Assembly: GCA_035539855.1 (NCBI GenBank)
Contig: DATLHO010000001.1
Coordinates: forward strand, 1 to 23,691
From: DATLHO01 sp035539855
GTDB lineage: Bacteria; Bacteroidota; Ignavibacteria; OLB7
DNA: 23,691 bases
Direction: 5' to 3'
This document shows, piece by piece, positions 7,601 through 14,473 of the stretch (position 1 is the stretch's first letter; every line of letters starts with the position of its first letter). Both the position numbers and the translations under genes were made by a program. The notes beneath the pieces were generated by a model. That model was not told where the DNA came from. It made no database searches and was given only the letters and a program-made list of their open reading frames with translations.

Positions 7601-9994
7601 ATGAACCATCTCCTACTTCCTGCCCTGGTCGCACTTCTCCTCTGTCAGAGCGCCGCGGCGCAGACTCCGGTCGAGCTCAAGCGCGATGCGGGCTCCAGCG
7701 CCGGGCAGCACGCGCGCGCGGGCTGGGAGGAGACGGTGATTCTCTCGCCGAACGGACCGGCGCGCATCGTCGAGCTGCGCGTGTACCATCGTGGATCGGT
7801 CGCGCGACGTGATACGATCCACATCGTCGGCGACGCGGCGGCCGGAGCGATCCCACCGACGTCGCACGTCTGGAGCTACAACGACCTGACCGAGCCGATC
7901 ATCGTCGAGTACGACGGCACGCCCGGCTGGGACACGATCGATCTGCGCGATCGCAACCTGCGCACCGACGGACTTGACGGCATCGTCATCCAGCATCGCA
8001 TCGGATCGCAGGGCGCGACCGCGGTCGGTCCATACTTCGGCCACGACGGCAGTCTGTCGACGCCGTACGCGTCGTTCCTGTACGACCCGGTCAGCACCAA
8101 CGAGCTCGGCTTTCCCGGCAAGTACTACCTCGCGAACGGGGACCTGATGGTGCGCGCGGTCGTGGAGTACGACTATCCCGAGGGCAACCGCTCGGCTCCG
8201 CCGCCGCCGCCCTCGCTCGTCGACCGCACGGTCGCCGTCGGACTGACCGACGGCGCGGGCGCGCCGGTGAAGTCGTCGCGCGTCAGCGTCGCAGACTGGA
8301 ACGGCGACGGCTGGGACGACGTCGCGATCGGCTCCACGTTCTTCGAGAACAAGGGAGATGGCACCTTCGCGGATGTCAGCACGCGCATCGCGATCACCGG
8401 CGCGGGCGCCTCGGTCTGGGGTGACTACGACAACGACGGCGACCTCGACTGCTACGCCGTCAACGGCGGCAGCGGCGACGCGCTGTGGCGCAACGACGGC
8501 GACGGCAGCTTCACGAGCGTCAAGGCGACCGCGGGCATCGACAACCCGCGGCCGACCGTCACGCCGATCTGGCTCGACTACGACCGCGACGGCTGGCTCG
8601 ACCTGTTCATCGCCAACGGACGCACCGAGGGCGCCGGCGGCGAGGAGTACTTCCGCGACGCGCTCTGGAGGAACAACCACGACGGAACGTTCAGCGACGC
8701 GAGTGACGCCAGCGGCATCGCCGCCGGCGAGCCTCCGACGCCGTACGATGCGTGGGGCGCCAGCGCGAGCGACTACGACAAGGATGGCTTCGTCGACATT
8801 CACGTGGCGACCTATCGGCTCGCGCCCGACCTGCTGTTCCACAACAACGGCAACGGCACGTTCGGCGAGGTCGCATTCGACGTCGGCGTGCACGGCGTGG
8901 CGACGGCATCGGACCAGTACTTCGGCCACGGCATCGGCACCGAGTTCGGCGACTACAACAACGACACGCGTCCCGATCTCGTCGTCGGCAACCTCGGGCA
9001 CCCCGACTGGCGCGGACAGGTCTCCAATCCCACGCTCGTCTTCCGCAACGACGGCGCGACGTTCACCGAGGTCACGCGCGATCTCGGGATCAAGTTCTTC
9101 GAGATGAACGCCGGCGTCGTCTGGCTCGATCTCGATCTCGACGGATGGCTCGATCTCTGGCACTGCCACTACGCCTACAACCCTCCCGGAGCCAGCACGG
9201 GCGAGCCCACGCGGCGCTCGCGGATGTACCTCAACGGCGGCGCGTCCGAGAGCTTCCGGTTCCGCGACGCGACGTGGAATCTCGGGTCGCTCATCCACGG
9301 CGCGTGGACGGCAGCGCGCGGCGACTTCGATCGCGACGGGAGGATGGACCTCGTGGTCGCAAGTCCCCACGACGGCGTGCGGCTCTTCCACAACGAGATG
9401 AAGGCGAACGGACGCTTCCTCGCGCTGCGCATCGTCGGATCACCCGCCGCCGGCGTGCCCGCCGACGGCATCGGCACGCGCATGACGGTGCACGCCGGTG
9501 GGCGCACGTTCTATCGCGAGCTCATGGGCGGCGGCGGCGGCACGACCGCGTCGCAGAACAGCAGCCTGCTGCACTTCGGACTCGGCGACGTCGCGACGAT
9601 CGACTCGATCGTCGTCGGATGGGGCAACGGCACGAGCACGACGATCGCCGGCGCGGCGGTCCGCATCAATGCGATGTACGAGCTGACGTATGATGGCGGG
9701 CTGACGGAGGAGGCAACGACGGGAGTCGGTGACGACGGCGAGTGCATCCCGATCGACGCAAGGCGATGGAGTCTCGTCGACGCGCGCGCGATCGACGGTG
9801 GGATTCTCGTCGGCATCGACGGCGACCTTGCGTCCGGCGCCCGCGCCGAGGTCGTCGACGCGCTCGGCCGCGTCGCCGCGACCGGCGAGCTCGACGGGGG
9901 AGTGCTCGCGAGCGAGCCGCTGCCGGCCGGCGTCTACATCGTCAGGGTCACTGCGGACGCGAAGAGCGGCTCGGTGAGGCTTGTCGTGCGATAG
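7601..9994 (+). CDS. Secreted FG-GAP/VCBS seven-blade propeller protein with ASPIC/UnbV domain and T9SS tail
   Basis: 797 residues. ATG 7601 is chosen because it opens directly into a signal peptide (LLLPALVALLLCQSAAAQ); no Shine-Dalgarno is visible, and the open frame upstream overlaps the MATE gene. An unassigned N-terminal beta-rich region (about 22-205) precedes seven Asp-rich calcium-loop motifs: DWNGDGWDD, DYDNDGDLD, DYDRDGWLD, DYDKDGFVD, DYNNDTRPD, DLDLDGWLD and DFDRDGRMD. Seven motifs fit one integrin-like seven-blade propeller (VCBS/FG-GAP family). An ASPIC/UnbV domain follows (about 605-690, with GIGTRMTVHAGG and IVVGWGNGTST), as in CRTAC1-like proteins. The C-terminal roughly 80 residues look like a T9SS type-A sorting domain (VVDALGRVAATG, LPAGVYIVRV). 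Likely a secreted or surface calcium-binding protein; partner unknown. Confidence 0.88.
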   Translation: MNHLLLPALVALLLCQSAAAQTPVELKRDAGSSAGQHARAGWEETVILSPNGPARIVELRVYHRGSVARRDTIHIVGDAAAGAIPPTSHVWSYNDLTEPIIVEYDGTPGWDTIDLRDRNLRTDGLDGIVIQHRIGSQGATAVGPYFGHDGSLSTPYASFLYDPVSTNELGFPGKYYLANGDLMVRAVVEYDYPEGNRSAPPPPPSLVDRTVAVGLTDGAGAPVKSSRVSVADWNGDGWDDVAIGSTFFENKGDGTFADVSTRIAITGAGASVWGDYDNDGDLDCYAVNGGSGDALWRNDGDGSFTSVKATAGIDNPRPTVTPIWLDYDRDGWLDLFIANGRTEGAGGEEYFRDALWRNNHDGTFSDASDASGIAAGEPPTPYDAWGASASDYDKDGFVDIHVATYRLAPDLLFHNNGNGTFGEVAFDVGVHGVATASDQYFGHGIGTEFGDYNNDTRPDLVVGNLGHPDWRGQVSNPTLVFRNDGATFTEVTRDLGIKFFEMNAGVVWLDLDLDGWLDLWHCHYAYNPPGASTGEPTRRSRMYLNGGASESFRFRDATWNLGSLIHGAWTAARGDFDRDGRMDLVVASPHDGVRLFHNEMKANGRFLALRIVGSPAAGVPADGIGTRMTVHAGGRTFYRELMGGGGGTTASQNSSLLHFGLGDVATIDSIVVGWGNGTSTTIAGAAVRINAMYELTYDGGLTEEATTGVGDDGECIPIDARRWSLVDARAIDGGILVGIDGDLASGARAEVVDALGRVAATGELDGGVLASEPLPAGVYIVRVTADAKSGSVRLVVR

Positions 9995-10051
9995 TGCCGG
10001 CGCACGTGGTGTTTGCGGGCTACTCGATTCAGGTAGGCCGCGGTCGTACGC

Positions 10052-10063
10052 ACGTTCGAACGT
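10052..10063. promoter_or_regulatory. 12-bp perfect palindrome upstream of the orphan gene
   Basis: ACGTTCGAACGT is a perfect dyad lying 79 bp before the ATG at 10143, in the 148-bp gap 9995-10142. It could be a dimeric regulator's operator for the downstream orphan gene. A second small dyad, GTGAG-GA-CTCAC (10130-10141), overlaps the ribosome-binding region of the same gene. No regulator gene is nearby. Confidence 0.3.
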
Positions 10064-10142
10064 CGGATGAGACTCCGTGTCCGTCGTAACGACCGATGGC
10101 CTTCCGAGTGCGGTTGGCCAACGTCTAGAGTGAGGACTCACG

Positions 10143-10895
10143 ATGCGGCATACAACGAACCAGCGTGGATATAGCCTGATGATGCACCCAACAACGCGTG
10201 CCGGCTCGCGGGCGATGGTGATCGCAGTCATCGCCATCGGTCTCGGTTTCCTGTGCACCGCGCACGCCAGCGCACAACTGGTACTCTCGCGAAGTGGCGT
10301 GACGCTCGATGGAGTCGAGGTTGGGCAATCGTGGCAGGTCGCGGAGTCCCTCCTTCGGTCGTCTGATTCGAGCGTTCGCATCGACGTTCTCGACACCGCT
10401 GACGCGGGTGAGGTCAATCTGTTAGTCACTCATCGCGTGCCTCGGCTTCTGTTTCCGCAGGACAGCCAGTTCTCGTTTGGCGAGATCAGAGTCGCCTCGT
10501 ACTCGGTGACCGTTTGGCTCGGCAAGGTCATACGGATCGCGTGTGAGGTCATTGATTCGAGCGCCAACGAAGCGTCACTATCGTTGGACGACGCGAGGGG
10601 GCTTGCAGTGGCGCGCCACAACGTTCTCCAGGTGAATCTCCGACAAGCGGGTTATGAAATCAGGCCTCCATTTCGGAAGGACGCCGACTTCCGGGAGTCG
10701 GAGAATTCCCCGTTGGGGAGGACCGTGGCTTTCCGTCAGCTACGTGGAGCGCATTCCTTAATGGTTGTGGACTCGAGGCGCTCGTTTCAATCGTTCTTCA
10801 TCCGAATCATTGACGAAGCGGCGTACGCTCGCATCTCCACAGTACCTCCAAAGAAGCCATACTTTAACATGACCTTGCCCTCGCCCTCGCGGTAG
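10143..10895 (+). CDS. Secreted protein of unknown function, lower GC
   Basis: 250 residues; I do not recognise the family. ATG 10143 has GAGG about 9 bases upstream but gives a long n-region; ATGs at 10179, 10182 and 10215 are alternatives, the last opening directly into the hydrophobic core MVIAVIAIGLGFL. The signal peptide ends AHASAQ. The mature part is short of Cys and of known motifs, with mixed alpha/beta character and a basic C-terminal end. Four 60-base lines counted by hand (10381, 10441, 10561, 10741) average 58% GC, against 72% for one line inside korA (12841), and codons such as TTA and ATA appear. This suggests acquired or weakly constrained DNA. It stands alone, convergent with the BtpA-family gene, and its stop codon is embedded in a hairpin. 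Confidence 0.75.
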   Translation: MRHTTNQRGYSLMMHPTTRAGSRAMVIAVIAIGLGFLCTAHASAQLVLSRSGVTLDGVEVGQSWQVAESLLRSSDSSVRIDVLDTADAGEVNLLVTHRVPRLLFPQDSQFSFGEIRVASYSVTVWLGKVIRIACEVIDSSANEASLSLDDARGLAVARHNVLQVNLRQAGYEIRPPFRKDADFRESENSPLGRTVAFRQLRGAHSLMVVDSRRSFQSFFIRIIDEAAYARISTVPPKKPYFNMTLPSPSR

Positions 10896-10909
10896 GATGA
10901 AGCCTACCG
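10890..10909 (+). terminator. Hairpin spanning the stop codon of the orphan gene
   Basis: CGGTAGG (10890-10896) and CCTACCG (10903-10909) form a 7-bp stem with a 6-base loop, and the TAG stop (10893-10895) is inside the left arm. No T-tract follows, so a terminator or 3'-end protecting role is only possible. The rest of the 113-bp convergent gap up to 11008 shows nothing further. Confidence 0.35.
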
Positions 10910-11008
10910 AAGGGCGGTCGAATCCCTGGATGTTCGATAGCCGGCGTTCCTGATTCAAATGGCAAGGGCCCAGACCCTCGTCGAGCCAACGCCGCAACGC
11001 GACGACTC

Positions 11009-11788
11009 CTACACGTCCCGCACGAGCCCCATCAGTCGGTGCACGCGCTCGACGTCGACGGGGGCTGAGACGACGCCGTCGGTCTTGAGCCATGAGCCGA
11101 CGATTGCGCCGTCGCATGCGTCGCGGATCGCGGTGATCGTCTCGTCTGTGACGCCGCTGCCGGCGAGCACCGGCACGGCCACCGAGGCGCGGACGCGGCG
11201 CAGGCGATCGAGGTCAACGCTCGCGCCGGTGCGGCTGCCGGTGACGATGAGCGCATCGGCCAGACCGCGCTCGACCGCATCGGCGGCGGACTCCTCGATA
11301 GGGAATTCCGCGAGCGGTCGGGCGTGCTTCACGGCGACGTCGGCCAGGATCTTCACGTCGGCGCCAAGACGGCGGCGCAGGGCGAGCGTCTCGGCGGCGC
11401 GACCCTCGACGATGCCTTGATCGGTGAGCATCGCGCCGACGTGGACATTGACGCGGATCATCGACGCCTCGACGACGGCCGCGATCGCGAGCGCACTCCG
11501 CGCATCGTTGCGCAGGACATTGACGCCGAGCGGCAACGAGACGGCGCGGCGGATCTCACCGATCGCGAGCGTCATGGACGCGACGGTCGCCGGCTCGACC
11601 TCGTCCTTGCGAAACGGGACATCGCCGTAGTTCTCGACCATGATGGCATCGACGCCCCCCTCGGCCAGCGCAAGCGCGTCAGCCACGGCCTCGTCGACAA
11701 CACGCTGCATCGACCCACCCCACAAAGCGCTCCCCGGAAGCGCCTGAAGGTGAACCATCCCGATAACCGTCCAATCCCGAAATAGCAT
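11009..11788 (-). CDS. BtpA/SgcQ family TIM-barrel protein
   Basis: 259 residues, full length for the BtpA family (COG0434). Start is ATG at 11786-11788; only a weak GGGA precedes it, and the longer open frame upstream is made of tandem repeat and antiphase ybaB sequence. Conserved blocks in order: VIGMVHLQALPGS (8-20), GGVDAIMVENYGDVPF (44-59), LPLGVNVLRND, RVNVHVGAMLTDQG, DVAVKHARPL, VTGSRTGASVD, PVLAGSGVTDETI and GAIVGSWLKTDG. The last two resemble phosphate-binding loops of TIM barrels. Cyanobacterial BtpA affects photosystem I stability, and SgcQ is a sugar-operon homologue. In non-phototrophs the reaction is not established, and no phototrophy gene is visible here. Probably cytoplasmic. 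Monocistronic or loosely downstream of ybaB (125-bp gap holding a repeat array). Confidence 0.9.
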   Translation of the reverse strand: MLFRDWTVIGMVHLQALPGSALWGGSMQRVVDEAVADALALAEGGVDAIMVENYGDVPFRKDEVEPATVASMTLAIGEIRRAVSLPLGVNVLRNDARSALAIAAVVEASMIRVNVHVGAMLTDQGIVEGRAAETLALRRRLGADVKILADVAVKHARPLAEFPIEESAADAVERGLADALIVTGSRTGASVDLDRLRRVRASVAVPVLAGSGVTDETITAIRDACDGAIVGSWLKTDGVVSAPVDVERVHRLMGLVRDV

Positions 11789-11840
11789 AAAGATCCCGAC
11801 CGAAGCCGGCTCCCAACAAATCTGACCCCTGGCCTCCGGC

Positions 11841-11910
11841 CTGTCCCCTGCGAAGCTGTCCCCTGCGAAGCTGTCCCCTGCGAAGCTGTCCCTTGCGAGG
11901 CTGTCCCTTG
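11841..11910. repeat. 15-bp tandem repeat array (about 4.7 units)
   Basis: The unit CTGTCCCCTGCGAAG occurs at 11841-11855, 11856-11870 and 11871-11885 exactly. A copy at 11886-11900 has two changes, and a partial copy lies at 11901-11910. A related motif, TCTGACCCCT (11821-11830), lies just upstream. The array fills most of the gap between the BtpA-family gene and ybaB. Its unit is a multiple of three, so it reads through as DSFAG-type peptide repeats on the minus strand, but that peptide is not part of a convincing gene. Confidence 0.9.
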
Positions 11911-11925
11911 GGGCTAAAGCCCCAA
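11908..11925 (-). terminator. Hairpin containing the ybaB stop codon
   Basis: TTGGGGC (11908-11914) and GCCCCAA (11919-11925) form a perfect 7-bp stem with a 4-base loop. The ybaB TAG stop (minus strand, 11914-11916) sits at the stem-loop junction. No T-tract follows. It could mark the 3' end of the ybaB message, or be part of the neighbouring repeat element. Confidence 0.4.
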
Positions 11926-12228
11926 TCCCGGAGGCATCATCCCCTTGGTTGCGTTCTCGATGTCCTCCGCGGCCATCTTCCTGGACGACTCCAGCGCCTT
12001 GTTGACGGCGGTGATCACGAGGTCCTCGAGCATCGCCGGGTCGGCCGGGTCGATCGCCTCGGGCTTGATTTCGAGCTTCGTCAGGCGCTGGGTGCCGCTG
12101 ACGGTCGCGCGCACGACGCCTCCGCCGGTCTCCTCGGTGACGCTCTTGTTCTCGAGCGCCTCCTGCGCCTCGGCCATCTTCTGCTGCATCTGCTGGAGCT
12201 GCTGCATCGCCTGCATCATGTCGTTCAT
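11914..12228 (-). CDS. ybaB: YbaB/EbfC family nucleoid-associated DNA-binding protein
   Basis: 104 residues from ATG 12226-12228, chosen because GGAGAG lies 6-7 bases upstream and the length matches the family (about 105-110); an upstream in-frame start at 12285 lacks family similarity. Met/Gln-rich helix 1 (MNDMMQAMQQLQQMQQKM) is typical. The central strands contain the signature VVRATVSGTQRLTKLEIKPE, and helix 3 contains LVITAVNKALESS. YbaB proteins are dimers with a tweezer shape that bind DNA and shape the nucleoid. In many genomes ybaB lies between dnaX and recR; neither is next to it here, so it has been separated from that partnership. It is divergent from korAB. Confidence 0.95.
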   Translation of the reverse strand: MNDMMQAMQQLQQMQQKMAEAQEALENKSVTEETGGGVVRATVSGTQRLTKLEIKPEAIDPADPAMLEDLVITAVNKALESSRKMAAEDIENATKGMMPPGLGL

Positions 12229-12607
12229 CGGGCTCTCCGAGTGTCGTTCGTGGTGGATTCCGTCGACTGCCGCGACGGTCGTCACGCGACCGGCCGGCGG
12301 CCGAAGATAACCGATCGCGGTCAGATCCGCCGGTCGTTACGAACGCTGCAGTCTGTAAAACCGAACGTCCCCGGCGGACCCGGCAAAGCAATCATGACAT
12401 CGGTCATACGGAATCGCCCCCGCCGGAGCGATCTTGTGGCTCACGGGACCCTTGCCGGCGTTTGACCTTTGTTAATGCTGACACACGTCCCTATGTTTTC
12501 AACCGGTCCGGTCCCCTTCCGCCGGCTCATGTCCGCACCGGACAGCATCGTGTACGCGTTCCGGGCACGTCTTCCCGGTATCGCCCGATAAATACCAGAG
12601 GGTTTTG
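12229..12607. other. 379-bp divergent intergenic region (ybaB / korA)
   Basis: No gene is supported here. It holds the ybaB ribosome-binding site, a short dyad ATGAC-ATCG-GTCAT (12394-12407) and the korA promoter candidate (12468-12499). The korA ribosome-binding site AGAGGG (12597-12602) ends 5 bases before the ATG. A 23-codon frame starting at 12394 has no ribosome-binding site and is not called. Confidence 0.6.
12468..12499 (+). promoter_or_regulatory. Bacteroidota-type promoter candidate for korAB
   Basis: TTTG (12468-12471), 20 bases, then TATGTTTT (12492-12499). This matches the Bacteroidota sigma-ABfr pattern of TTTG near -33 and TAnnTTTG near -7 at 7 of 8 positions in the downstream box. 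It would leave a leader of roughly 100 bases before korA. Spacing to the nearby TTGACC is too long for a classical sigma-70 promoter. Confidence 0.45.
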
Positions 12608-14443
12608 ATGGAAAAAACCACAGAGGTCCTCGATCATGTTGTGATCCGCTTCGCCGGAGACTCCGGTGACGGAATGCAGCTGACGGGAGGCCAGTTCACC
12701 CAGACCGCGGCGATTCTCGGCAACGATCTCGCGACCCTTCCCGACTACCCCGCCGAGATCCGCGCCCCAGCCGGCACCCTCTACGGTGTCTCCGCCTTCC
12801 AGCTCCACTTCTCTTCCTTCGACGTCCATACTCCCGGTGACGCTCCCGACGTGCTCGTCGCGATGAACCCCGCGGCGCTGCAGACGCAGCTTCCGCAGCT
12901 CAAGCGCGGCGGCATCATCATCGCGAACTCGGATGCCTTCGACGCGAAGAACCTCGGACTCGCCCATTACGACATCAACCCTCTGGAGGATGGCTCGCTC
13001 GCGGGCTACCGCCTGTTCAGCCTGCCGATCACCAAGGGAACGCTGAAGTCGGTCGAAGGACTCGGCCTCTCGACCAAGGATGCCGGCCGCTGCAAGAACT
13101 TCTACACGCTCGGGCTGCTCTACTGGCTGTACAACCGCTCGCTCGACGCGACGATGCGCTGGATCGAGGAGAAGTTCGGCACGAAGCCGGCCTTCGCCGA
13201 GGCCAACCGTCGCGCGCTGCAGGCCGGGTTCAACCTCGGCGACACGCTCGAGCTCTTCACGCACCGCTACGAGGTGCGTCCGGCGCAGCTTCCGCCCGGC
13301 ACCTACCGCAACATCGTCGGCAACCACGCGACGGCGCTCGGCATGCTCGCGGCGACGCAGCGCACGGGACTGCAGGGCTATCTCGGCAGCTACCCGATCA
13401 CGCCGGCGTCGGACATCCTGCACGAGGTCTCGCGCTACAAGAACTTCGGGTTCCTGACCTTCCAGGCGGAGGACGAGATCGCCGCGATCTGCGCGTCGAT
13501 CGGCGCCTCGTATGCCGGCGCGCTCTCCTTCACGACGACCTCCGGTCCGGGCGTCGCCCTGAAGACCGAGGCGATCGGCCTGGCGGTGATGACCGAGCTG
13601 CCGCTGGTGATTATCAACGTGCAGCGTGGCGGACCCTCGACCGGTCTGCCGACGAAGACCGAGCAGGCCGATCTGCTGCAGGCCATCTACGGCCGCAATG
13701 GTGAGTGTCCGGTTCCGGTCGTCGCCGCGTCGACTCCCGGCGACTGCTTCAACGCCGTCCTCGAGGCGGCCCGCATCGCGACGCGCTACATGACGCCGGT
13801 GATGCTGCTGACCGACGGCTACCTCGCCAACGGATCGGAGCCGTGGCGCGTCCCGAGCGTCGCCGATCTGCCCGATCTCACGGTGAAGTTCGCGACCGAC
13901 CCGGCGACGTACCAGTCGTACGACCGCGACGAGCGCCTGGCGCGCCCGTGGGCGGTCCCCGGCACGCCCGGTCTGGAGCACCGCATCGGCGGACTCGAGC
14001 ACTCGAACATCTCCGGCGGCATCAACTACTCGCCGGAGAATCACGAGGCGATGGTCAAGCTGCGCGCGGCGAAGGTCGCCGGCATCGCCAACGACATCCC
14101 CGACCTCGAGGTGTTCGGTGAGGACTCCGGCGACGTGCTCATCATCGGCTGGGGCTCGACCTATGGCGCGATCCGTGCGGCCGTCGAGCGCAAGCGCGCG
14201 CAGGGCTACAACGTCTCGCACGCACACTTCCGTCACCTCAACCCGATGCCGAAGAACACCGGCGACGTGCTCAAGCGCTTCAAGCGCGTCATCGTCGCCG
14301 AGATGAACCTCGGACAGCTCATCAAGATCCTGCGCTCCGAATTCCTCGTCGACGCCGTCGGCTGGAACAAGGTCCAGGGCCTGCCCTTCACCGGACAGGA
14401 CATCGAGGAGCGCATCGAGTCGGTGCTTGGCCACAACAACTGA
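12608..14443 (+). CDS. korA: 2-oxoacid:ferredoxin oxidoreductase, fused gamma/alpha subunit (KorA type)
   Basis: 611 residues. ATG 12608 has a good AGAGGG ribosome-binding site; a TTG one codon earlier is less likely. Residues about 10-200 are the gamma (catalytic acceptor) domain with RFAGDSGDGMQLTGGQF. Residues about 235-460 are the pyrimidine-binding domain with YPITPASD (262-269), FQAEDE, TTSGPGVALKTEA and the RGGPSTGLPTKTEQ block (340-353). A C-terminal transketolase-like domain (about 490-611) has HFRHLNPMPKNTGDVLKRFK. With KorB it oxidatively decarboxylates 2-oxoglutarate (or another 2-oxoacid) to the acyl-CoA, reducing ferredoxin, or runs in reverse in the reductive TCA cycle. The substrate is inferred from the fused layout. 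It is the first gene of a two-gene operon, with a 30-bp gap to korB. Confidence 0.95.
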   Translation: MEKTTEVLDHVVIRFAGDSGDGMQLTGGQFTQTAAILGNDLATLPDYPAEIRAPAGTLYGVSAFQLHFSSFDVHTPGDAPDVLVAMNPAALQTQLPQLKRGGIIIANSDAFDAKNLGLAHYDINPLEDGSLAGYRLFSLPITKGTLKSVEGLGLSTKDAGRCKNFYTLGLLYWLYNRSLDATMRWIEEKFGTKPAFAEANRRALQAGFNLGDTLELFTHRYEVRPAQLPPGTYRNIVGNHATALGMLAATQRTGLQGYLGSYPITPASDILHEVSRYKNFGFLTFQAEDEIAAICASIGASYAGALSFTTTSGPGVALKTEAIGLAVMTELPLVIINVQRGGPSTGLPTKTEQADLLQAIYGRNGECPVPVVAASTPGDCFNAVLEAARIATRYMTPVMLLTDGYLANGSEPWRVPSVADLPDLTVKFATDPATYQSYDRDERLARPWAVPGTPGLEHRIGGLEHSNISGGINYSPENHEAMVKLRAAKVAGIANDIPDLEVFGEDSGDVLIIGWGSTYGAIRAAVERKRAQGYNVSHAHFRHLNPMPKNTGDVLKRFKRVIVAEMNLGQLIKILRSEFLVDAVGWNKVQGLPFTGQDIEERIESVLGHNN

Positions 14444-14473
14444 TCCCGCGCACGCATAAGAAGGAATCAACAC

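Noticed and set aside
7613..9391. A 592-codon minus-strand frame opposite the FG-GAP gene
   Set aside because: It is rich in Val/Ala/Arg/Asp without motifs and mirrors the Asp-rich repeats on the other strand.
11841..11910. CRISPR array
   Set aside because: The 15-bp units are adjacent with no spacers, and no cas gene is present.
11789..12391. N-terminal extension of the BtpA-family protein across the tandem repeats
   Set aside because: The peptide comes from the repeat array and ybaB antiphase; family length and the conserved N-terminus fit the start at 11788.
12394..12465. 23-codon small ORF in the ybaB/korA gap
   Set aside because: There is no ribosome-binding site or conserved feature, and its start falls in the dyad 12394-12407.
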